Shown here in pieces: positions 1-8,000 of a stretch of DNA of 11,848 bases (position 1 is the stretch's first letter; each line of letters starts with the position of its first letter). The stretch covers positions 1-11,848 of the forward strand of contig JAITJU010000044.1 in assembly GCA_031278735.1 (NCBI GenBank), written 5' to 3'. The stretch comes from Zoogloeaceae bacterium. GTDB lineage: Bacteria; Pseudomonadota; Gammaproteobacteria; Burkholderiales; Rhodocyclaceae. The position numbers were made by a program, and so were the translations under genes. Below the pieces are notes generated by a model, which searched no databases, was not told the origin of the DNA, and saw nothing but the letters and a program-made list of their open reading frames with translations.

Positions 1-465
1 GCCGAGGATGATCCGCACGGTTTCCTGACAGGTGGCAAGAAAATTCGTGAGGTCGGATTTTTTCATGCTCCCCGCGGCAAAGGCGCCCGCGAGCGCGGTC
101 GCGTTTTCCTCCAGATGGGAAGCCGCCGTGACGCCGATGCCCAAGGGCGTGTTCACCTCGTGCGCGATGCCTGCCACGAGCGAACCCAGGGCAGCGAGTT
201 TTTCGCTCTGGATCATCTGGTCGGTCGCGCTTTGCAGGTCGGAGAGCGCCTTGCGCAGTTGCCGGTTGCTTTCCTGCAATTCGTGGGTCTGATCTTCCAC
301 ATGGCGTTGCAAGGTCAGGTTGTGCATGAAGAGCGAGTAAGAATCTCCGGAACTGTTCGTTGAGCGTTCCACCCGGTCCATCAGGGCGCGGTTGATTTTT
401 TCCAGCGCGGCGATCTTGCGGTCGAGCGCCGCGAATCGTTCGCTGTCGGCGGCCTCCTCGCTCAT
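1..465 (-). CDS. Soluble sensor histidine kinase, N-terminal part (cut by window edge)
   Basis: The visible 155 residues begin with a charged, heptad-like coiled coil (about residues 10-95, with a Ser/Asn-rich break near 35-43). A HisKA dimerisation/phosphoacceptor segment follows, with the H-box AHEVNTPLG; the predicted phosphorylated histidine is His102. The ATP-binding HATPase_c domain lies beyond the left edge. There is no signal peptide, membrane helix or PAS/GAF sensor domain in the visible part, so this is a cytoplasmic kinase that probably takes its input from a partner. The start ATG overlaps the stop of the upstream FIST gene as ATGA (4 bp shared). A GGGAGA ribosome site at 472-477 lies inside that gene, implying translational coupling. 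Expected activity is autophosphorylation and transfer to a response regulator not seen here. The family call is firm; the signal is unknown. Confidence 0.9.
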   Translation of the reverse strand, partial: MSEEAADSERFAALDRKIAALEKINRALMDRVERSTNSSGDSYSLFMHNLTLQRHVEDQTHELQESNRQLRKALSDLQSATDQMIQSEKLAALGSLVAGIAHEVNTPLGIGVTAASHLEENATALAGAFAAGSMKKSDLTNFLATCQETVRIILG

Positions 466-1577
466 GCGCCGTCTCCCAGAACCAGCGCGGTCAGCGTGTG
501 ATTGACATGGATGCCGCAAAACTGCTCGCCATAGGTGGAAAAGCCGATGAACGGATGTCGGGAAAGCACGGCCCGCGCCTTGTCCAGTTCGCCGTGCTGC
601 TGCATTTCCAGACGGCGCAGGATGCAGTCGCTGCCGAAGATCAGGGCCGGATGGGGAATGATCGCGCGAATGTCGGAGAGTTTCGTTTCCAGATGCGCGA
701 TCAGGCTGGCGGAAGGCTTGGCGACGGTAAACACCAGCCCCGTGTCGATGGCGCAGAAAAAAGTCAGGCTGCCGTCGGGATTCACCTTCTGGATCGAGCG
801 CACATAAAATTCGCCGCCAATGCGCAGCATGACCGGATGGGCGGCGAAAACCTGCGGCGTCAGTTTTTCCAGGGTGAGACCAACGGCGTCGGCATACTCC
901 TTGGCGGCGGGCATCCCGTTGATTTCCATGACGGTGCGCGTGGCGACATTGGCTTCCGTGATGACGAGGCGCTTGTCCGTCGGCTCGAAATGCTGTATGT
1001 GGATGGGCAGGAAAGGCAGGGCGGTCTCGACGACGGCGAGCACGGCGCCGTTTTCGTGAAAAGCGCCGTTGTGATACACCCGGGTGTGCGCGAAATTCAG
1101 GCTGTCGGCGGCGGAAGCGCCGATCAACGGAATACCCTTCAAAATATTGTTGATGCGGCTCACGACCAGTTCTTCCAGCATGGAAAGCCCGTCGATGAGC
1201 AGCAAGGTGAAACTGTGCCGCCGGTCCAGACAGGCCAGGCCGTCAAGTTCCTTGGGACTGGCCTCGTTTACGAAGCCGCGCAGGTCCTGGATGAGAATGG
1301 GCTTCAGCGTCAACTGGTCGGAAATGATGGCGGCGCAGATGATCGACCCCTCGATGTACCCTTCGCCGCCGAGAATTTCCCCGGCGGTCGTGCAGCCGAT
1401 GGTCGGGCAGGTGAAGGTAGACTGGATGGCCTTGCCCAGCGCGACATGATCGTATTTCGGCGAGGAGAAGAAAATCAGGGCGTTCGGCTCGATGTCGCCC
1501 ACCTGCGCCTCCAGTTCCCGCACCGCTTGCCGCGCGTCGGGATGAAAACTCTTGCCGAACCGGACTTCAATGGACAT
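462..1577 (-). CDS. FIST domain-containing sensory protein (FIST_N + FIST_C)
   Basis: A 371-residue protein with the FIST layout. The N-terminal half (about residues 25-210) carries the family-like stretches ALIFFSSPKYDH and GCTTAGEI, then PLIGASAAD. The C-terminal half (about 215-365) ends in the characteristic GFSTYGEQFCGIHVNHTL block. FIST is a sensory domain thought to bind small ligands, possibly amino acids. No signal peptide or membrane helix is visible, so it should be cytoplasmic. The start is supported by a strong AAGGAGA ribosome site at 1584-1590, 6 nt upstream of the ATG. The kinase gene immediately downstream overlaps by 4 bp, so the two probably form a two-component input pair in which the FIST protein presents the signal to the kinase. 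That partnership is inferred from gene order; the domain call is confident. Confidence 0.92.
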   Translation of the reverse strand: MSIEVRFGKSFHPDARQAVRELEAQVGDIEPNALIFFSSPKYDHVALGKAIQSTFTCPTIGCTTAGEILGGEGYIEGSIICAAIISDQLTLKPILIQDLRGFVNEASPKELDGLACLDRRHSFTLLLIDGLSMLEELVVSRINNILKGIPLIGASAADSLNFAHTRVYHNGAFHENGAVLAVVETALPFLPIHIQHFEPTDKRLVITEANVATRTVMEINGMPAAKEYADAVGLTLEKLTPQVFAAHPVMLRIGGEFYVRSIQKVNPDGSLTFFCAIDTGLVFTVAKPSASLIAHLETKLSDIRAIIPHPALIFGSDCILRRLEMQQHGELDKARAVLSRHPFIGFSTYGEQFCGIHVNHTLTALVLGDGA

Positions 1578-1645
1578 GGTCTGTCTCCTTTCCTGCGGGG
1601 ACGCTTTCCGGCGTTTTCGCCAGGCGCACCGATCAATCAGAGCGA

Positions 1646-1673
1646 ATCATAGCCGTTCCACAGGATAACGCAA
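1646..1673 (-). promoter_or_regulatory. Sigma70-type promoter for the FIST/kinase operon
   Basis: Read on the minus strand, TTGCGT (1668-1673) and TATGAT (1646-1651) are separated by 16 bp. They match the -35 and -10 consensus at 4 of 6 and 5 of 6 positions. Transcription would start near 1639, leaving a leader of about 60 nt before the FIST start codon, with a small GGCG-TTTT-CGCC hairpin at 1610-1621. It is the best promoter match upstream of the operon, but is assigned by eye only. Confidence 0.5.
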
Positions 1674-1735
1674 ATGAAAGCCCTTGTTGCCGCAGGTGCC
1701 TGAAACCGAAGGGAAGCATCAAGCCAAAGGCGCTT

Positions 1736-1837
1736 ATGAAACATCAGATTCCGTTTACCGATCCGAACATTGATTCATCATTGCATGAGTTCAACGACAT
1801 GTTCATTGACGCGATTGCTCCAAGGAAAACGGAATAA
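1736..1837 (+). CDS. Possible small ORF of 33 residues, unknown function
   Basis: An ATG at 1736 is preceded at 5 nt by AAAGG (1726-1730) and opens 33 codons to TAA at 1835-1837. The peptide starts MKHQIPFTDPN, has an acidic/hydrophobic middle (LHEFNDMFIDAI) and ends PRKTE. It has no recognisable domain, signal peptide or membrane helix. It lies in the AT-richer spacer between the chromosomal FIST operon and the phage-like segment, convergent with the giant gene. Upstream codons are open in the same frame with a Cys-rich stretch (CCRRC), so it may be the remnant of a longer gene. It could also be chance; confidence is low. Confidence 0.25.
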   Translation: MKHQIPFTDPNIDSSLHEFNDMFIDAIAPRKTE

Positions 1838-1849
1838 GCAAAGCGCATA

Positions 1850-1871
1850 GTTATGATTGTTGTGTCATAAC
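1850..1871. repeat. 7-bp inverted repeat with 8-nt centre at the 3' end of the giant gene
   Basis: GTTATGA (1850-1856) and its exact complement TCATAAC (1865-1871) flank the 8-nt centre TTGTTGTG. The right arm contains the TGA stop of the giant minus-strand gene (1865-1867). No T-run follows on either strand, so it is a poor intrinsic terminator. Arm and spacer sizes resemble the core site of a tyrosine recombinase, and it lies where chromosomal-looking sequence meets phage-like sequence. An attachment site is therefore possible but unproven. No second copy was found in the window. Confidence 0.4.
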
Positions 1872-2041
1872 AGGGGGTGGGAGAAAGATTCCTGTAGAGG
1901 GGAGGCCATGGAATAACCGACATTTGCGATGGTGAAGGGATTCGAGAAGGCGTATCGCGCCTTCCGCGCCATGCCCATCTTCCTTGTTGGCCTGCACCTG
2001 CGAGGTTTCCAGTGAGCCGAGTACACCCAGTTCCGCTTCCT
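1865..2041 (-). other. Anomalous C-terminal tail of the giant protein
   Basis: The last 58 residues (2818-2875) are rich in Arg/Lys/Trp at first (KRNWVYSAHWKPRRCRPTR) and lack any family character, as expected of an out-of-frame read. In the -1 frame the same DNA stays open to 1851 and reads more like ordinary coding sequence, including EAELGVLGSLETSQVQA and AEGAIRLLESL. I do not recognise that peptide. Either a frameshift near 2045 or a recombination joint between two genes explains this. Confidence 0.5.
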
Positions 2042-5000
2042 TGTCGTGTTGAAGTTGGAGAGCAGATCGAGAAGCGATTTCACGCCCTTTGCGTTTCGGA
2101 TGGCGAAGGCCGCGTCGTCGGCGCCCTTGATGTCCTTCACGCCCACGCCGTACAATTCCCGCTCGATTTGTCGCGCCCTGTCCTCGATGTTGGCGTAGCC
2201 GTCCCGGTATCCCGTGGCCGCGCCGGAAGCCAGGAATTCCTGATAGAAGTTCGCCCATTTGCCGGATGGATTCCTGTTTCTTTCCGTTTTCCAGATGGTT
2301 TGCAGGGCGGGTTTGATGCCTTTCATGATTTCCCGTTGTTTGCCGGAAATTTCCGTGTTCGTCAGGTTGAGCATGGCTTCCTGCACGTCGCGGGTGAAGT
2401 TGGTGAAGCCGAATACCGGGTTGTACTGCGTCGCCATCGCGGCGATGTAGCGGGTGACGGCGCCGACCGCGCCCAATGCCTTGCCGGAGGGGAACCAGGC
2501 GCGATCCTCGTTCCTGAGCGCCTGCGCCAGTCTTACCGTCACGTCGTTCTTCCGCGAGAGGACAATCAGCCTTTCCTTGCCGTTTACCCGCACGGGGATC
2601 ACGTTTTCCAGGTTGGCGATGTTGGAATTGATTCGGACGCGGGCAACTCCCGTGACGCCATCCACGGTCGTTGTCGTCATGGAGCCGACCATTTCATTCA
2701 CGGTCTTGGGGTCGGAGCCTTGGCGCAGCAGTTCCGCGCGAATGGCCTGCACGGGCATGTTGGGATCGATGACCGACCACATTCCGGCGTTCGGGTTGTC
2801 CGTCACGAGGCCGAGCAGCGCCTGATTCACGCGGTTCTTTTCGCCGCGCGCGATGAGGTCTTCCCGTTGCCGGACGATGTTGGCGAAGATGTTCTCGACC
2901 TTGCGCAGCGAGCCTGTCGCCGTCCTGACCGAGGCGCCGCGCGCGCCAAATCCCTTGCTGTTGCCGCCGCCCAGCAGTTCGCTTTCCTCCATGTCGCGCA
3001 TGAGGGGAACGTAGTGGCGGTAGGCGGAGGCGAGGTTGTTGATGGCATCCGATGTTTCCAGTCCGTAGGCTTGCATTCCGGCGCGCGTGACGGCGACGAT
3101 CCGGTCGATGTTGTCGGCGATTCTGCCGTAGGCCAGCGCGCCTTTTTTCTTCTTCACCGCGTCGATGATGTCCTTTGCTTCCTTGTCGCTCATGCCGGAG
3201 AGCCGGTTGCGATCCGAGACGCTTCCCGTCCAGGCGGGCGTGTTCTTCAGCCTGTCCTGTTCTTCCCTCAGAGCGGGCAGGCGTTTCTTGTCGGCGGCAA
3301 GTCCCTTGTCGGCAATATCCTGAATCTGCTGCTTCAGCGCGTCGAGGCGGGCGTCGATTTCCGCCTGCGTCGGATGCAGCTTCGCCATTGCCTTGTTGCG
3401 TTCCGCGGCGTGACGGGCGTGCAGGAATTGCTCCATGTCCCGGATATTGATGCCGTTCTTTTTCATGTCTTCCAGGACGGGAGCAAGCTCGTTTTCCTGG
3501 AATCGCTTGGTGGCGTTGGCGATGCGCCCGTGCATGAGGGTTTCCGCGATATAGGCGTTGAACTGGTCGCGGACGATGCCGCCCGCCTTCTCGATGGCGC
3601 GGATGATCTTGTCCAGATCGATGAACTTGTCCTGGAACTGGTAGCGCACGTTGTCGAAGGCTTTCGCCGTCGCGCTCGTCGGGGCTTGCACCGACCACGG
3701 CGACTGCGGCGCGCCTTCCCCCTCCACCGAGTACTGTATGTCATCATTCTCTTCGGAGAACGCCCCCGTGTTGCCCGTGGCGGACTTGATCTGGTTGGGG
3801 GAGAAGGCGACGTAAACACGATTGTCCCATCCATACCCCTGACCATACGGGCCTTCATCGCTCACATTTTCGATGATGACGCCATCCGCGCCGCTCTGTC
3901 TTGCTTCCCTGGCCATGTCGTCCGTGGATGGATCACCCTCCGCGTTGTATTCCTCCTTGATATTCACGGGAAAGTCCTGTTGTTGGGCGAAGATTTCCGC
4001 GTCTTCCCGGTTGGTGAAGTATTCAAGAACCTCTCCATCCTCGTCTTCGGCAAAGAACTCAAGCTCGCCGCCGTCCCAATTCTTTCCCTCGAAGTCATGA
4101 ACTTCCGGGGTTCTGATGTTCAGAAATACCGGATAATTCCCGCTGTCCGCGTCGTAATCCTCATCATCTTGAATCTTGGCTTCCGTCCTTGTCCCGGAAT
4201 ACGTGCTTGCGCCCAGAATGCTTTCCGAGAACCACGCGCCGGTACCCGCCGTCTTTCCATTCCCATCCGTATCGAACACGGAAAACCCGGCCTTCCTTGT
4301 CCCGTGATACACCACCAGCGGCTCCCCGGTCTCCTCGTCGATGGCCTTGGAGACGGGTTCCTTGCCTTTTTGCAGCCATTGTGCTAACTTGGTATCAAGA
4401 GGCGAGGCATCAGAGTGAGCACGGGTCAATAACCCGGAAGCTGGCTGTATAAGTACCCCGCCTTTTTCATTTGCCTGATAGACACTCACATCAGACACAA
4501 ACGAAGAGTGCACAAGGCTTTCCCCCGGTTTGTCCCCTCTGGCTTTCATCTGCTGCGCCGTGAAGCGGATGTAGTACATCTTGCCGCCATGCTCGAATTT
4601 CGTTACGTAGTCATGATAGGCGTAAGTATTGCTGGTGTGGTCTTTGTGCCCTTCCCGCGCTTCCTCAAGCTCTGAAGTCATCGGCACGGCGTCGGCAAAC
4701 AGCCGGTCGAACGCCCCGGCGATGCGCTTCATGTCAAATCCCTTGTGCCGCAGAATCTTCCCCGCCATGTTCGCCGGGAACGTGATAGCTCGCCCATCCT
4801 CCCGGTTCTCCACTTCCCCAAAGCCCTTGAACAGCGCCTCCACCGCCTTCTGGTCAGCGGCGGGCTTCACGCTGTCCAGCTTGGCGGGCTTCATGCCCTC
4901 CAATTTCTGGAGACCACGCGCCGCCTGCCAATCCCCGAACCACTTCTTGAACTGTGGCGTCCTGACCTGTACCCACTGGCGGAAGTTGAGCTTCGTCCTG

Positions 5001-8000
5001 CCCGCCGCCTTCGCCCGGTCATAGACCGCCTTGCCGCCGTAGGCTCGCTCGGTGTCGCGGAAGGATTGCGCGGAATCGGCTACAGAGAAGAGGGGGGCGC
5101 TTTCCGCTTCACCAGCGGCTTCACGTCCTTGAAGGCTTCCAGTGAGTGTCTGTGGCTTTCCCTGCTGTCTTGCCGCAAGGATTCGATTTCTTGCGGCGTC
5201 AAGGGTCCCGGCTGCCAGGAGGATTCTGGCTTCTGATTCGGTAAGGGCTTGGTGGTTGCCATCGTAAAGGCCCATTTCTTTCAGGAATTGTTGTAATGAT
5301 TCTACCCCATGAACCCGTTCCAGTTCAAGCCTTGTCGCATCGCTCAAGGCAATGTTCGTGCTGAATTTCGCCGCGCCCAGGCTGACCATATCCGCCACTT
5401 TGCCGCCATTCTTCTCGATGTGCTGGCGCAACTCGCTGAATGTGCCGCCGCCCGTTACCACATCATCAACAAGAAGGTACTCGCGCCCTTTTTCAACAGG
5501 GCCGTCAAATTCGGGACGGAATGCCAGCCGGTACATGGCGTCTTGCCCGGTGCGGCCAACCCTTTTGGACTGGACAATATCGGTATCCACCTCAAGCCCG
5601 GCTGCCTGTCCAATATAGTCCGCAAGTTTCCGGGGTATTTGATTCCTCCCCGCCGCCTCTTCCGCATGTACAGGAACCACAATGGCGTTCGGATATTTTT
5701 CCGCCAGCGTCTTCAGCTTTTCCTGTTGCGTCTTGCCGCTCATGATGTCCCGAACGAACCTTGCGGCGGCTTCTCTGTCTCCCGACTTCGCCGCCCGATA
5801 GTCCGGGTGCGCCAGCATTCTGGGCGCCGTGGTCATCTGCGTGACGCGGGGGAAGCCAGCGGGCCAAGACGTGGCGGATTGCGCTTTTTCTTCCTGTTCC
5901 GTAGAAAAGAGCGCCCCCTGTTCCGGCTTGGGTTTTGCTCCAGCCGCCTTCTCCTGTTCGCGCGTCTTGGCGGCTTCCCGCCTCATTTCGGGATCACCCA
6001 AGGGATTGATGGTTCTTCCTGTCGGGACAAACCCCAACTGTCGATAGAATGCCTGCAAACGGAAATCCTTTGTTCGTTTATCCAGAGGGGAAGCATAGAG
6101 GTTTACAGGTATCCCCTGCGCGTCCGCTTCACGAAGGAATTGCTCCATCGCTCTTCTTGCGCTTCCCTTCCCTCTCTTCGTCCCGGTTGTTCTCAGGCTG
6201 ATAATCTCCGCCGATTTTCCATTGAACCCATAAAGAATCGTCGTATCCCCCATCTTTTTCGCGCGATTTGTATTCTTGCCAACGCTCCAGTCAAAAACGG
6301 TCTCATCCGTCGATTCCGTGGAAAATTGCGCATCGGCAATGTCGTTTTCCGTGATAGAATCCGGACTGAGCCGCTTGATTGTGTTCGCCCCGGGCAATTG
6401 CAGCCCGGCCCCATGAAGCAATCGGGCGGCTTTTCCCGTGTTGTGATACCGCAATTGTCCCTCGTTCGTCCATTTGACGAATTCCGCCGCGCCGTTGCGC
6501 CCGTAGACGCTGGCGATCTTGGTGACTTCCAGAAATCCCCGGCCTTTGGCATTCATATGCGCGGCGATTGCCACGTCCCGCCCGCTTTCGTCCTTGGCTT
6601 CCACGAACGCCAAAACCGCGTTGTCTTCCGTTCGTGAATCGAATACGGCCACAGGATCGGCCAGCAGCGCCGGAAGATTCCTCAATACATCAACAGGCAC
6701 ATCATGTCCGCGAATGTCTGGATCGTTGGCTTTCTCCAGCACACTGCGCTGAACCTGTACCTGAACGCTTCCGGCTCCCAAGGCGCGAAGCGCGGCGGGT
6801 GTATCCCACGTCGGCAGAAGGTCGCGTGTCTTTTCTCCGGCAAATATCCGATCCACCGCTTGCGCGAATTCCCGCGCGTCGTATTCGTCCGGTTTGAACG
6901 GATCGGCTTTCGACGAAGCCAGCGCCGCGCCATCCGGGAAGGCGAGAAGGTTTGTCTGTCCTCTGTCCTCTGTCTTCTGTCCTCTGGAACGCAAGAATCG
7001 CCTTGCAATCGCCGACAAATCCGCCGCCGTCAGATTCTTCGGATCAAAGCCATACTCCATCAGCGCCGCCCGAATGCTGGCGATGAAATCCTGAACCCAC
7101 TTCGCCACGGCCTGCGGCAGACTGCGCGGCGCTCTTTCGTATTCCTCGATGGCATAGGCCGCCAGTTCATTCAGATAGACGGCCTCGCCCCTGGTCTTGT
7201 CCCTGTCGGGAATCCGCGCCTTCGCCTTCTCGAACCACAGGCTGATGTCCCCGCGCTTCGATTTGGAGATGAGGGCAAGCCGGTTCATCATCGTCCGGTG
7301 CGCCTTGCCGTCCTGATGCTTCAGGGCGTCCAGGAACATGTGCCAGCCCTCGTGCCCCAGCTTCGAGGCGACGGTTCCTTTCTGTATCCAGGGCGCGACA
7401 AGATGGATCTTCCCGGTCTTCGGGTCATAGAGACCGGAAACTTTTTTCCTGGAACGGGATACTTGGCTTGCCAGCCCGTCGGGCAGGGAATCCGGGGAAG
7501 CGTGAATGACCACCTTGCGGCTCATGAGGAGCCTTCCCGCCGCCTTCCGGCCAATGGCCGCGTCCAGTCCGTCCCGTACCCCGGCCACCGTTTCCGGGTC
7601 TGAAACGGGGGCGGCGAAGGAAAAAAGCGCCGTGCCCTTGTCCGTCTCCCTCGTTTTCAGCGTCCCGAAAAGCTGGTCGAAGGCTTCCTTCACGGGCGCG
7701 AATTCTTCCGCCTTGTGATAAGGATAATTTTTGTCCGCGTCCTCGCGTCTTTCCTGGTACTGCTCGAACGACAACACGTTGGCGAGAAAATCGTTCCTGT
7801 AGCCGTTCTCTTCCATCCGCGCGATGATGTACTGCTCGAAGGAACGCGCGCCAAGCTCGGTCGGACGGCCCCAATACGAAGAAAGACCTTTCACACGCTT
7901 GCGCATGGGCGAGGCTTCCAGCGCCTTCACCAGCGCGGCGAACGCTTCATTGACTTCCGGGCGAACGCCCGTGTCGTCGCGTTCCCAATTGTCCGGGTTC

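Larger units (their letters stand above)
1578..1864. other. AT-richer spacer at the chromosome/phage-like junction
   Basis: This 287-bp stretch holds the FIST operon leader and promoter (1578-1673), the possible 33-residue ORF (1736-1837), and the left arm and centre of the inverted repeat. It is visibly less GC-rich than either side from about 1660 onward. No tRNA or direct-repeat attachment duplicate was found within the window. Confidence 0.5.

Noticed and set aside
498..1652. A 384-codon plus-strand frame opposite the FIST gene
   Set aside because: The minus strand has clear FIST motifs, a ribosome site and operon coupling; the plus frame has none of these.
1850..1871. Inverted repeat as an intrinsic terminator of the giant gene
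   Set aside because: The 7-bp arms are AT-rich and no T-run follows on the minus strand.
2012..4387. A 791-codon open frame on the plus strand, antisense to the giant gene
   Set aside because: It runs opposite a frame with clear LPD38 and ART domains. The composition is typical of the mirror of GC-rich codons, and no domain or motif is recognisable.
6955..6987. Heptamer run as a CRISPR-like or iteron array
   Set aside because: Units are contiguous without spacers, too few and too short, and lie within coding sequence.
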